NCBI RefSeq assembly: GCF_001465795.2 | Contig: NZ_CP013659.2 | Coordinates: 886,501 to 950,500 of the forward strand | Reading direction: 5' to 3' | Origin: Planococcus rifietoensis | GTDB lineage: Bacteria; Bacillota; Bacilli; Bacillales_A; Planococcaceae | Length of the DNA: 64,000 nucleotides | Shown here: one piece after another, positions 27,983 through 36,452 of the stretch | How positions within the stretch are numbered: position 1 is the stretch's first letter | Layout: each line of letters opens with the position of its first letter | Translations under genes and position numbers: made by a program | Notes under the pieces: generated by a model | Told to the model about the DNA's origin: nothing | Databases searched by the model: none | What the model saw: only the letters and a program-made list of their open reading frames with translations

Positions 27983-29326
27983 ATGAGTGAAACCATCCAT
28001 ATTTATCATACGAACGACCTGCATAGCCATTTTGCGCACTGGCTCCGCATCAAATCCTTGCTGACGGAACGCAGGCGCTGGCACGAAGAAGCGGGCGATG
28101 TGTGTTTGGTGCTCGATATCGGGGACCACGCTGACCGGTCGCATCCGTTTACGGAAGGGACGGCTGGCAAAGGCAATGTCCAGCTGCTCAATGAAGCCGG
28201 ATACGATGCTGTGACCATCGGCAATAACGAAGGGATTACGCTGTCTAAAGCAGAACTGGACGAATTGTATGTGCAGGCAGATTTTTCCGTCGTGGTCGCC
28301 AATTTATTGGATTTAGACGGCAAGCAGCCAGAATGGGCAAGCCCCAATCGGGTCATCGTAACGAATGATGGCACAAAAATCGGGCTCGTTGCAGCAACGG
28401 CAGAATTCACCCCGTTTTACCGCCGCCTTGGCTGGCAAGTGACAAACGGCAGGGAAGCGATCAAACGGGAAGCAGCGGAAATCCGCGAGTCGGTCGATTT
28501 TCTCATCTGCCTGTCCCATCTCGGCATCAGGGAAGATGAACTGTTGGCTGCAGAATGCCCGGAACTCGATGTCATCTTGGGAGCGCATACCCACCATCTG
28601 TTCCACCAAGGAAAAGAAATTGGCAAAACCTTGCTCGGTGCTGCCGGCAAGTTCGGCTATTATATCGGCCATATTGAAATTGATATAGCGACACGCAAGA
28701 TGACAGCAGAAGTGATCGAGACCGACCAGTTGCCAGAAGCCGATGAAGGGTTCAATGAATACTTGGTCGGCATCGGCAAGCAGCAGATGGCGGAGACGGT
28801 TTTCTATAATGACCACCTGTTGAAAGCAGAATGGTTCAAGCCCTCTCCGATGGCTGAGCTGTTTGGCGATGCTTTGGTTTCGTTCGCTTCGGCAGATTGC
28901 GGATTGTTCAATGCCGGAATTTTCATGGAAGATATGCCGCAAGGGGAAATGACGCGCTACGATTTCCACCGCATGTTGCCGCATCCGATCAATCCGTGCG
29001 TGATCGATCTCAGCGGTGCGGAGCTCAAGGAAATTTACGTCCAATCCTTGAACGAAGACTGGCCGCAGCTTGAGCTCAAAGGCATGGGCTTTCGCGGAGC
29101 GGTGTTCGGCCGGATGATTCACAGCAACATGGAGATGGATGAACATCAATTATGGGTCGGGGGCAAGCCTGCTGACCCCGATCGTATCTATCGGCTGGCG
29201 ACGCTTGACCTGTTTACGTTCGGCTATTTTTTCCCGGCTTTGAAGCGTGCGCCGAAAAGTTACTTCATGCCTGAATTCCTGCGTGATGTGTTTGGTGATT
29301 ATTTTCGCATGAAAGCTATTAAATAG
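27983..29326 (+). CDS. yunD: Metallophosphatase / 5'-nucleotidase family protein YunD
   Basis: Two-domain UDP-sugar hydrolase/5'-nucleotidase-like protein of 447 residues: an N-terminal metallophosphatase (HTNDLHSHF, DIGDHAD, SHLG, GAHTHH) and a C-terminal nucleotidase domain. The usual GNHE metal motif reads GNNEG, so the catalytic His is Asn. There is no signal peptide, unlike secreted relatives, so it acts in the cytosol. The start at 27983 follows GAGGTG; a longer frame would overlap yunE. Confidence 0.88.
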   Translation: MSETIHIYHTNDLHSHFAHWLRIKSLLTERRRWHEEAGDVCLVLDIGDHADRSHPFTEGTAGKGNVQLLNEAGYDAVTIGNNEGITLSKAELDELYVQADFSVVVANLLDLDGKQPEWASPNRVIVTNDGTKIGLVAATAEFTPFYRRLGWQVTNGREAIKREAAEIRESVDFLICLSHLGIREDELLAAECPELDVILGAHTHHLFHQGKEIGKTLLGAAGKFGYYIGHIEIDIATRKMTAEVIETDQLPEADEGFNEYLVGIGKQQMAETVFYNDHLLKAEWFKPSPMAELFGDALVSFASADCGLFNAGIFMEDMPQGEMTRYDFHRMLPHPINPCVIDLSGAELKEIYVQSLNEDWPQLELKGMGFRGAVFGRMIHSNMEMDEHQLWVGGKPADPDRIYRLATLDLFTFGYFFPALKRAPKSYFMPEFLRDVFGDYFRMKAIK

Positions 29327-29398
29327 AAGGAACATTCAAAATGGACTGTTAGTTGATTTCGTGTGCTTTTTGGGCTATGCTTTTTATGAATTAGATAT

Positions 29399-29580
29399 CG
29401 ATGGGTAGAGGCTGCAGCCTTCATCAGTAGAATGTGCGAGTTTGACCGCGTTGACCACATTCGAAAGGGAAGCTTGCCGAAATCACCGTTTCCGGGTCAG
29501 GGGAGCGGCGATTGGGGACATTTCGAACAGGAATGCCACTGTCATTTGCAGTGAGTTGCAGATGGAGAGCTACAGGGTTG
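29399..29580 (+). ncRNA. Lysine riboswitch (L-box)
   Basis: The leader shows L-box landmarks: GGTAGAGGCTGC at the 5' side, GGGAAGCTTGCCGAAAT in the core, CTGTCATTTGCAG hairpin, and GGAGAGCTAC closing P1 with the 5' GTAG. It precedes an NhaC-family transporter gene and a terminator. Published L-box surveys report NhaC-type transporters as members of the lysine regulon. The exact ends are approximate. Confidence 0.85.
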
Positions 29581-29612
29581 TTTGATGCTTGTGCACACAG
29601 ACGAATTGTAGG

Positions 29613-29648
29613 AAGCCGGTTTATCCCTTGGATAAGCCGGCTTTTTTG
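29613..29648 (+). terminator. Expression-platform terminator of the lysine riboswitch
   Basis: AAGCCGGTTTATC / GATAAGCCGGCTT stem with a five-base loop, then TTTTTT, 45 bases before the start codon. Confidence 0.92.
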
Positions 29649-29690
29649 GTCTAAGCCTTACCATCAAAATGAATAGGAGGAAATCTAATT

Positions 29691-31265
29691 ATGGAAAACA
29701 CTATCTTTTCGATACTGCCGCCGATTATCGCGATTGCGATGGTTCTGTTGACGCGTCGTGTGTTGCTGTCGCTCGGCGTCGGCATCGTGGCAGCTGCGCT
29801 GATCTTGACATCGTTTGCACCGATTGAGGCAGTGAATGAATTATTTACTTCATTTGCGGTGATTTTTTGGAATGAGGGCTTCAACGCTTACAACGTTTTC
29901 ATCATCTTGTTCTTATTGCTGCTGGGTGTCATTACAGCATTCGTCAGCCTGTCCGGCGGCAGCCATGCGTTTGCCGATTGGGCATCTGCGCGTGTCAAAA
30001 CACGCCGCGGGGCGAAGTTGGTTACCGTATTTCTTGGTATCTTGATTTTCATTGATGACTATTTCAATGCTTTAGCAGTTGGGCAAGTTGCACGGCCGAT
30101 TACGGACCGCTATAAAGTATCGCGCGCAAAACTTGCTTATTTCATCGATTCTACTGCGGCGCCGATTTGTGTCGTGTCTCCTGTCTCTAGCTGGGGAGCT
30201 GCAATCATCGGCATCATCGGGACGATCCTGGCTGGACAGACCTTCCTGGATTATTCTGCACTGGAAGCGTTCCTGTGGATGGCACCGATGAACTTCTACG
30301 TCATTGCGGCACTTGCCATCGTGTTCTTCGTCGCGATCCGTGATGTAGATTTCGGGGAAATGAAAAAGCATGAACGCCTGGCGATTACCGAAGGCCAGCT
30401 GTTCAATCCGGATAAAGTAATTCCAGGGGAAATGAAGGAAGAGTTCCCGAGCCATTCGCATGGCCGCGTCCGTGATTTGCTATTGCCGATCCTGTTATTG
30501 ATTGTGGGAACGGTCACAGCGATGATGTGGACAGGATATGTAAATGCAGGAGGAGTCTTCGACATTTGGCTCATTTTTGAAAACACGGATGTTCCTTTGT
30601 CCTTGCTTGCCGGTGGGTTGATCGGGGCGCTCGCTGCAATCGTCTTGTATGCGATGCAAATCAAGCACAATGAAGCGGCAGAAGCGCATTGGATCGCCAG
30701 AGGCATCTGGGCGGGAATCCAATCGATGGCGGGCGCTGTCTTCATCCTAATCTTTGCCTGGTCGCTAACGTATTTGATTGATGCGTTGGAAACAGGTACT
30801 TTCTTGGCTGATGCTGTGGCTCGTGGCAATGTGCCAACGAGTGTCTTGCCGGTCCTATTGTTCTTGTTAGCTGGCGTCATGGCATTTTCGACGGGCACTT
30901 CCTGGGGATCGTTTGGGATCTTGTTGCCGATTGCCGGCACGATCATGATTCAGGCAGAACCGGAACTATTGCTCGCTTCCTTGTCGGCTGTATTGGCAGG
31001 GGCAGTATTTGGAGATCATTGTTCACCGATCTCGGATACGACGATTTTGTCGTCAACAGGCGCAGGAAGCAATCATATGGACCATGTGGTCACGCAACTT
31101 CCGTATGCATTGACTTCTGCAGCGATTGCAGCAGTAGGGTATATCGTCATAGGCTTCACCGGCTCCTTGCCTTTGGCTCTTGGAGCGGTGGCCATCACCT
31201 TGGCAATACTATTCGTTTTCTGGTCTAAGCGCACAACCTTAATGGAAAAACATGAACAGAACTAA
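29691..31265 (+). CDS. NhaC-family transporter, probable lysine transporter
   Basis: A 524-residue membrane protein of the Na+/H+ antiporter NhaC superfamily, with 11-12 hydrophobic segments and the family stretches FIDDYFNALAVGQVARPI, CVVSPVSSWGAAI and STGTSWGSFGILLP...GDHCSPISDTTILSS. By fold it would pass for a cation antiporter, but the lysine riboswitch directly upstream makes lysine (or a related amine) the likely substrate. AGGAGG lies before the ATG. Single gene between terminators. Confidence 0.88.
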   Translation: MENTIFSILPPIIAIAMVLLTRRVLLSLGVGIVAAALILTSFAPIEAVNELFTSFAVIFWNEGFNAYNVFIILFLLLLGVITAFVSLSGGSHAFADWASARVKTRRGAKLVTVFLGILIFIDDYFNALAVGQVARPITDRYKVSRAKLAYFIDSTAAPICVVSPVSSWGAAIIGIIGTILAGQTFLDYSALEAFLWMAPMNFYVIAALAIVFFVAIRDVDFGEMKKHERLAITEGQLFNPDKVIPGEMKEEFPSHSHGRVRDLLLPILLLIVGTVTAMMWTGYVNAGGVFDIWLIFENTDVPLSLLAGGLIGALAAIVLYAMQIKHNEAAEAHWIARGIWAGIQSMAGAVFILIFAWSLTYLIDALETGTFLADAVARGNVPTSVLPVLLFLLAGVMAFSTGTSWGSFGILLPIAGTIMIQAEPELLLASLSAVLAGAVFGDHCSPISDTTILSSTGAGSNHMDHVVTQLPYALTSAAIAAVGYIVIGFTGSLPLALGAVAITLAILFVFWSKRTTLMEKHEQN

Positions 31266-31271
31266 GATTTG

Positions 31272-31304
31272 AAAGCCGGAGATATTCTATCTCCGGCTTT
31301 TTAT
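31272..31304 (+). terminator. Terminator
   Basis: AAAGCCGGAGAT / ATCTCCGGCTTT stem and T tail after the NhaC-family gene. Confidence 0.92.
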
Positions 31305-31329
31305 TATTGTCGTAATAGTTTTTTTGAAA

Positions 31330-31344
31330 AATTTTCAGAAATTA
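31330..31344 (+). promoter_or_regulatory. CodY-box-like site
   Basis: AATTTTCAGAAATTA matches the CodY consensus AATTTTCWGAAAATT at 13 of 15 positions. It lies just upstream of the promoter of an amino-acid importer, a typical CodY target. Confidence 0.5.
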
Positions 31345-31346
31345 TC

Positions 31347-31375
31347 TTTACTTTGAACAGGGTCCTAGTTATACT
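31347..31375 (+). promoter_or_regulatory. Candidate SigA promoter
   Basis: TTTACT, 17 bases, TATACT, upstream of the NSS transporter gene and directly after the CodY-like box. Confidence 0.5.
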
Positions 31376-31464
31376 AAATTTAGATTCCAAAATAATCTGA
31401 ATATAAACAAACTTCCTATTTTTCTGTTAAAAAATTGGAAGTTTACAACAAAGGGGGAAGAGAA

Positions 31465-33009
31465 ATGGAACGTTCTACATGGGGAACGAGAGCCGGTTTT
31501 ATCATGGCGGCGGTCGGTTCAGCAATAGGACTAGGGAATATTTGGCGATTCCCGTATGTAGCATATGAAAATGGTGGGGGCGCATTTTTTATACCGTATT
31601 TGTTTGCTCTTTTAACAGCCGGGATTCCAATCCTTATATTGGAGTTCACTATCGGCCATCGTTATCGCGGATCCGCACCACTTTCATTCTTTAGAATGAG
31701 CGGTAAGAAAGCAGAATGGCTCGGATGGTGGGCGATGTTCGTATCGTTCGTCATTTCAGTGTATTACGCGGTCATCATTGCTTGGGCGATTCGATACACG
31801 CTGTTTTCGTTCAATCAGGCGTGGGGGGAAGATACAGAAGGGTTCTTATTCAATGATTTCCTTCAATTGACCGTAAGTCCAGGCGAGACGGGGGGAATCG
31901 TCTGGGGCATTTTCATTCCATTAGCGATTGTCTGGATCATTACGCTCGGCATCTTACTTGCCGGTGTCAAAAAAGGGATCGAAATGGCGAACCGTATTTT
32001 CATCCCGACTTTGGTTGTCATTTTCACGATAATCGTAATCCGTGCGGTCACATTAGACGGGGCAGCGCTTGGACTAGAGGCATTCTTCGAGCCGAACTTC
32101 GATGCCATCATGGATCCGACCGTTTGGGTCGCGGCTTATGGGCATATCTTCTTCAGTTTATCGGTTGCTTTTGCGATCATGATCACTTACTCAAGTTATC
32201 TGCCGAAAAAATCGGATATCACAAACAACGCGTTCATTACCGGATTTGCAAACTCAAGCTTTGAGTTGCTTGCTGGTATCGGGGTGTTTGCGGTACTCGG
32301 TTTCATGGCGACGCAATCCGGCGTAGAAGTGGCGGATGTAGCATCTGCAGGCGTCGGCTTGGCATTTGTTGTATTCCCGGCGATCATCAATGAATTCCCA
32401 GGATTCAATGGCCTCTTCGGCTTCTTGTTCTTCCTGTCATTGACGCTTGCGGGACTGACATCACTCATGTCGATCACTGAAACTTACGTAGCTGGATTCA
32501 GCGAAAAATTCGGCATCTCGCGCCGCAAAGCGGTCGCATTCGGCGGCGGTCTTGCCGCATTGATCTCTATCTTATTTGCTACTCAAGGCGGATTGTTCTT
32601 CTTGGATATCGCCGATTACTACATCAACCAATTCGGTGTTGCCGCAGTTGGACTGGTGGAAGTTATCATGGTGGTCTGGATCTTGCGCAAAGCGGGCGAT
32701 CTTCAGAATCACGCCAACGAGATTTCTGACATCCATCTCGGCGGCTGGTGGAAATTCAGCTTGGGCGTTATCACACCACTCGTTCTCGGCTATATGATGT
32801 TCGGCTTGCTGCGTTTGAACATTTTCCAGCAATTCGAAACGGAAACAGGAAACTATGAAGGCTATTCCAATATGTTCACTTTATTCGGCGGTGTGGCGGT
32901 TGCAGCAGGAGCCCTGCTCTTCGGCATCTTGTTCTCGCTCGGCAAATGGCATAAAAACTACCGCTATTACGACGAGCATTCCGAACATCCGGCGAAAGAA
33001 AAAGAATAA
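31465..33009 (+). CDS. NSS family Na+-dependent methionine/alanine importer
   Basis: Neurotransmitter:sodium symporter family, 514 residues with about 12 membrane segments. The N-terminal sodium and substrate site motif is FIMAAVGSAIGLGNIWRFPYVAYENGGGAF. The 40-residue gene right behind matches the small subunit of MetPS-type importers, so methionine and alanine are the likely substrates. The start at 31465 follows AAAGGGGGAAGAG; an upstream GTG at 31435 would take in the ribosome site. A CodY-like box lies upstream. Confidence 0.92.
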   Translation: MERSTWGTRAGFIMAAVGSAIGLGNIWRFPYVAYENGGGAFFIPYLFALLTAGIPILILEFTIGHRYRGSAPLSFFRMSGKKAEWLGWWAMFVSFVISVYYAVIIAWAIRYTLFSFNQAWGEDTEGFLFNDFLQLTVSPGETGGIVWGIFIPLAIVWIITLGILLAGVKKGIEMANRIFIPTLVVIFTIIVIRAVTLDGAALGLEAFFEPNFDAIMDPTVWVAAYGHIFFSLSVAFAIMITYSSYLPKKSDITNNAFITGFANSSFELLAGIGVFAVLGFMATQSGVEVADVASAGVGLAFVVFPAIINEFPGFNGLFGFLFFLSLTLAGLTSLMSITETYVAGFSEKFGISRRKAVAFGGGLAALISILFATQGGLFFLDIADYYINQFGVAAVGLVEVIMVVWILRKAGDLQNHANEISDIHLGGWWKFSLGVITPLVLGYMMFGLLRLNIFQQFETETGNYEGYSNMFTLFGGVAVAAGALLFGILFSLGKWHKNYRYYDEHSEHPAKEKE

Positions 33010-33021
33010 GGAGGGATCGAC

Positions 33022-33144
33022 ATGTCAGTTAGCGCGATTGTAGTCATGATCATCGGTATGGTCCTCCTCTGGGGAGGGCTTGCAGCGAGCATTTTCCACG
33101 CTGTAAGATCGAGTAAAGCAAACAAAGCAGAAGACTTAGGATAA
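33022..33144 (+). CDS. metS: Methionine/alanine importer small subunit (MetS-like)
   Basis: A 40-residue single-span membrane protein: Val/Ile/Met-rich segment (about 4-26, with LLWGGLAASI) and a short charged tail (HAVRSSKANKAEDLG). This is the pattern of the NSS small subunit that follows MetP-type importers. AAGGAGGG lies before the ATG, 12 bases after the transporter stop. Confidence 0.88.
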   Translation: MSVSAIVVMIIGMVLLWGGLAASIFHAVRSSKANKAEDLG

Positions 33145-33149
33145 TATGG

Positions 33150-33186
33150 AAACCTCCGGCAAACATTGTGCCGGAGGTTTTTGTTT
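33150..33186 (+). terminator. Terminator
   Basis: AAACCTCCGGC / GCCGGAGGTTT stem, nine-base loop, T-rich tail. Confidence 0.92.
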
Positions 33187-33305
33187 AACCAGCTGCCAAT
33201 AGCGCAGCTTGTCCACATGTCCCTGGTGTGATACATTTGAAGCAGGATTCGAGCAGGTAAAAGCAGGATGATGCAAGCCCAGGCTTTTGTCATTACTAGG
33301 TATGG

Positions 33306-33641
33306 GTGGTGAGGATATTGATCACAATTGAAAAATGGAATTACGAGGTGATCGAGGATCATCGCGAAGGGTTTCAGGAAGAAGCGTTCCAAAACAGGTA
33401 CAGCGATATTCTGGCCAAATACGATTATATCCTGGGCGACTGGGGATACGGACAGCTTCGCCTAAAAGGCTTTTTTGATGATAGCAATAACAAGGCAAGC
33501 TATGATACGAAGATCAGTACGCTCCAGGATTATTTATACGAATACTGCAATTTCGGATGCTCTTATTTCGTCTTGAAAAAAGCCGGTAAAGCACCGGAAC
33601 CAGAAGTGCAGGAACAACCAGAACCCCCCGAAGCGGATTGA
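33306..33641 (+). CDS. yutD: YutD family protein (DUF1027)
   Basis: About 105-111 residues; the family core is clear in EAFQNRYSDILAKYDYILGDW, GYGQLRLKGFFDD and YLYEYCNFGCSYFVL, with two Cys as CNFGC. The function is unknown; it is widely conserved in Bacillales beside yutE-yutF, as here. The C-terminus is a Pro/Glu/Gln-rich tail. The start is uncertain: GTG at 33306, GTG at 33309 or TTG at 33318 are all possible and none has an ideal ribosome site. Confidence 0.82.
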   Translation: MVRILITIEKWNYEVIEDHREGFQEEAFQNRYSDILAKYDYILGDWGYGQLRLKGFFDDSNNKASYDTKISTLQDYLYEYCNFGCSYFVLKKAGKAPEPEVQEQPEPPEAD

Positions 33642-33659
33642 GCCGCCGGGGGTTTTTTT
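33623..33659 (+). terminator. Terminator at the yutD end
   Basis: AACCCCCCG / CGGGGGTTT stem enclosing the yutD stop codon, followed by T residues. Confidence 0.75.
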
Positions 33660-33724
33660 GTGCCCATATGATATGATAGGAAAGAAATGCAACAGCGAGC
33701 AACAGCAAAATGGAGGGACTCATT

Positions 33725-34183
33725 ATGTATTTTATTGACCGCGGAAAAATCAAGGAAGCCATCACGTATATGGATGCGCTTATCGCTTTATATGAAGAGA
33801 ACGGCCAGTGGGATTCGTTGAAGGACCAATTGGCTTTGGAGCGTCTCGCACTCGGGGCGATTGAAGCGGTGATCGATGTCGGGAATTCGATGATCGATGG
33901 TTTTATTATGCGCGATCCGGGTAGTTACGAAGATATCATCGATATCCTGGTGGATGAAAAAGTGATCACCGAAGAAATGGACCAGCCTTTGAAAGAGCTG
34001 GTTGGCCTGCGCAAGATGCTTGTACGTGAATTCATTGCGGTCGACCATGCAGAAATTACACGCGTTATGGATGCGCATTTGGATAGCCTGAAACAATTTG
34101 GCCCTAAGGTGGCTCATTATCTTGAACATGAACTCGGGCCGGTCTCTGCGTTCATTCCGGAGAACGAAAATGGAAAAGATTAA
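33725..34183 (+). CDS. yutE: DUF86 / HepT-like domain protein YutE
   Basis: An all-helical 152-residue protein of the DUF86 family, which includes HepT toxins. The RX4HXY ribonuclease motif of HepT toxins is not intact here (RKMLVREF in its place), and no MNT-type antitoxin gene lies beside it. A housekeeping role as for B. subtilis YutE is therefore more likely than a toxin. TGGAGGG precedes the ATG at 33725. It overlaps yutF by 14 bases. Confidence 0.83.
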   Translation: MYFIDRGKIKEAITYMDALIALYEENGQWDSLKDQLALERLALGAIEAVIDVGNSMIDGFIMRDPGSYEDIIDILVDEKVITEEMDQPLKELVGLRKMLVREFIAVDHAEITRVMDAHLDSLKQFGPKVAHYLEHELGPVSAFIPENENGKD

Positions 34184-34943
34184 GCGCTATAAGGCGTATT
34201 GCCTGGATCTTGATGGCACTGTATATCGTGGCGAGGCGCCGGTTCAGGAAGCTGCCGAATTTGTCAGCCGTTTGCAACAACAGGGCATCGAAGCATTTTA
34301 TGTCACGAACAATGCCTCCAAAACACAGGGGCAATTGCATGAAAAGTTGAAAAGAGTCGGTGTCAATGCCGACAAGTCGCGCATTATGTCTTCAGCGGTT
34401 GCGGCGGCAAAATACATCAAGCGCTGGTACCCAGGCCGCACGGTATACCTGATCGGTTCGGATGGTTTGAAGGAAGCGCTTGATGCGGAAGGGATCGCGT
34501 GCGTCGAGAAACAGGCAGATATCGTCTTGATGGGGCTTGATCCACAGATTACTTACGAGAAACTATCGCGCGCTTGCCTTGAAGTGCAAAGTGGAGCTGT
34601 GTTCTTGTCGACTAACCAAGACTTGGCATTTCCTTCGGAAGAAGGATTTCTGCCGGGCAACGGGGCGATAACAGCGGTCGTGTCAAAAGCGACAGATGTC
34701 GATCCTGTATTTATCGGCAAGCCGGAAATCCATATGCTCGAAGCCATACAGCACGAATGGGGATTCGAAAAAGAGGACATGGTGATGATCGGGGATAATT
34801 ACGATACCGATATACAGGCAGGGATCCGCTTTGGAATCGACACGGTGCACGTCAATACCGGCGTGACACCGATGGATACCGTGATGCAAAAAGACCACCC
34901 TGCAACACATTTATTGGAAAACCTTAGTTTTTGGGAGCAATAA
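34170..34943 (+). CDS. yutF: HAD superfamily phosphatase, NagD/YutF type
   Basis: A 257-residue HAD hydrolase with a C2 cap. Motif I is CLDLDGTVYRG with the nucleophilic Asp, motif II lies in FYVTNNASKTQ, the Lys of motif III in GKPEIHML and motif IV is MIGDNYDTDIQAG. It dephosphorylates a small phosphometabolite; family members are broad-specificity nucleotide or sugar phosphatases. The start at 34170 follows CGGAGAACG and overlaps yutE, implying coupling. Confidence 0.92.
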   Translation: MEKIKRYKAYCLDLDGTVYRGEAPVQEAAEFVSRLQQQGIEAFYVTNNASKTQGQLHEKLKRVGVNADKSRIMSSAVAAAKYIKRWYPGRTVYLIGSDGLKEALDAEGIACVEKQADIVLMGLDPQITYEKLSRACLEVQSGAVFLSTNQDLAFPSEEGFLPGNGAITAVVSKATDVDPVFIGKPEIHMLEAIQHEWGFEKEDMVMIGDNYDTDIQAGIRFGIDTVHVNTGVTPMDTVMQKDHPATHLLENLSFWEQ

Positions 34944-34967
34944 AAAAAGCCGTCCAAAAGGCGGCTT
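34941..34967 (-). terminator. Terminator for yuzB
   Basis: Read on the minus strand: AAGCCGCC, loop, ACGGCTT, then TTTTTTT, just past the yuzB stop; it also touches the yutF stop. Confidence 0.7.
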
Positions 34968-35202
34968 AAAACAATGGGTTTTCTTCTATGAACTCATATA
35001 TTTTCTTGGTTAGCTCTTCAGGGGTGTCCGCCTCCACAATTTCACCGTTTACAAGTGCAAACAAGGATTCGGCACATTGGCTGCAATAGCTTAAACAACC
35101 ATATTCGAGTACATCCAGATTCGGGTCCTGCTCTAGTTTTGCAAAAGACTCTTCCGAACCATTGGCGAGATTGCTCATGCAAAATTCAATTATCGGGTTC
35201 AT
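34966..35202 (-). CDS. yuzB: YuzB family protein (DUF1450)
   Basis: A 78-residue protein with four or five Cys (FCMSNL, YGCLSYCSQCAESL) that may bind metal or be redox active, the DUF1450 pattern. Length equals the B. subtilis YuzB. Its divergent partner is yutJ, and the short gap between holds the Rex-like operator. The function is unknown; the Cys cluster and the neighbouring NDH-2-like and Fe-S carrier genes suggest a redox link (inference). Confidence 0.85.
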   Translation of the reverse strand: MNPIIEFCMSNLANGSEESFAKLEQDPNLDVLEYGCLSYCSQCAESLFALVNGEIVEADTPEELTKKIYEFIEENPLF

Positions 35203-35279
35203 TCCAGCTCACCTCACTACTAGGAAATCCTACCGTGTTTCCGTGCAACCGTCAATTATTTGATTTTGCCGGGAAAGGA

Positions 35280-35308
35280 TTGTGAAAGTTATCACAATCA
35301 GCTATACT
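35280..35308 (+). promoter_or_regulatory. Rex-like operator overlapping the yutJ promoter
   Basis: TTGTGA (35280-35285), six bases, TCACAA (35292-35297) is a perfect 18-base palindrome of Rex spacing. The TTGTGA also serves as -35, with TATACT (35303-35308) 17 bases downstream. A redox-sensing repressor bound here would cover the -35 element. Confidence 0.65.
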
Positions 35309-35353
35309 CATATTTGGAATCAAGAGCAGAATGACGGGCTAAAGGAGAATTAT

Positions 35354-36421
35354 ATGAAGAAATTAGTCTTACTAGGTGGCGGCTATGGCAATATGCGGGT
35401 TTTGCTTCGACTCTTGCCGAATAATTTCCCGCAGGATATGGAAATTATTCTCATTGACCGAACACCTTTTCACAGCATGAAAACAGAATTTTACGCACTC
35501 GCTGCAGGTACCGAATCCGACCACGAGGTGCGCGTCCCATTTCCGGAGCATGAACGCCTGAAAATCGTCAATGGTGAAATTCGGGAAATCGACCTGGAGG
35601 AAAAGTGTATCTTTTTGGAAGACGGCCAGCGCATCGCCTATGATGAATTGGTCATCGGGCTTGGTTGCATCGACAAATACCACGGCGTTCCTGGAGCGGA
35701 TGAATTTACGTACAGCATCCAAACCATCGGCAACTCGCGGAAAACTTATGAAGCCTTGCTTGGATTGAAATCAGGAGCCACAGTCGGCGTTGTCGGTGCA
35801 GGGCTTAGCGGCATCGAACTTGCCAGTGAACTGCGCGAAAGCCGCAAAGATCTGCAAATCAAGCTGTTTGACCGCAGCCCGAGAATTTTGCGCGACTTCC
35901 CGGAGCGGCTCAGCAATTTCGTCAAGAAATGGTTCGATAATAATAATGTTGATGTCGTGTCCAATTCGAACATCACAAAAGTGGAGCCGAACCTTCTTCA
36001 TAACCACGAAGAAACGATTCCGGTCGATGCTGTCGTCTGGACGGCAGGCATTCAGCCAGTTAAACCGGTACGCGACTTGAATTTGGAAAGCGACAGCAGC
36101 GGGCGCGTCATCATCAATCAATACCACCAATTGCCGAACGACGAGAATGTTTATGTCGTGGGCGATTGTGCCGCATTGCCAATGGCACCCTCTGCACAGT
36201 TGGCAGAAGAACAAGCTGAACAGATTGTCAAAGTGCTGCGCATGAAATGGAAAGGTGAGGCATTGCCTGAAACGATGCCTGAGATCAAGCTGAAAGGTTT
36301 CCTCGGCTCGCTCGGGAAAAAGCAAGGCTTTGCCTACCTCGCAGACCGCACCGTTACCGGACGCATTGCGCGTTTGATGAAATCGGGCGTCTTGTGGATG
36401 TACAAATGGCATAATGGGTAA
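35354..36421 (+). CDS. yutJ: NAD(P)/FAD-dependent oxidoreductase YutJ (NDH-2-like)
   Basis: Type-II NADH dehydrogenase-like flavoprotein of 355 residues: FAD-binding GGGYGNMRVLL at the N-terminus, NAD-binding VGVVGAGLSGIELASEL near 140, and VYVVGDCAALPMAPSAQLAEEQAEQ near 270. It is about 40 residues shorter than true NDH-2, so electron transfer to quinone is inferred. The start at 35354 follows AAAGGAG. Behind a Rex-like operator, which fits an NADH-oxidising role. Confidence 0.9.
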   Translation: MKKLVLLGGGYGNMRVLLRLLPNNFPQDMEIILIDRTPFHSMKTEFYALAAGTESDHEVRVPFPEHERLKIVNGEIREIDLEEKCIFLEDGQRIAYDELVIGLGCIDKYHGVPGADEFTYSIQTIGNSRKTYEALLGLKSGATVGVVGAGLSGIELASELRESRKDLQIKLFDRSPRILRDFPERLSNFVKKWFDNNNVDVVSNSNITKVEPNLLHNHEETIPVDAVVWTAGIQPVKPVRDLNLESDSSGRVIINQYHQLPNDENVYVVGDCAALPMAPSAQLAEEQAEQIVKVLRMKWKGEALPETMPEIKLKGFLGSLGKKQGFAYLADRTVTGRIARLMKSGVLWMYKWHNG

Positions 36422-36452
36422 AGAAAAAAGCGCTCCCCGGAGCGCTTTTTTT
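36422..36452 (+). terminator. Terminator copy 1 (left flank of repeat C)
   Basis: AAAGCGCTCC / GGAGCGCTTT stem with T tail directly after yutJ. The 31-base block recurs with one mismatch at 36691-36721. Confidence 0.9.

Noticed and set aside
28313..29149. 278-residue minus-strand frame
   Set aside because: Shadow of yunD with no ribosome site.
33187..33305. Short inverted repeat AGCTG/CAGCT before yutD
   Set aside because: Five-base arms with no T tail; expected by chance.
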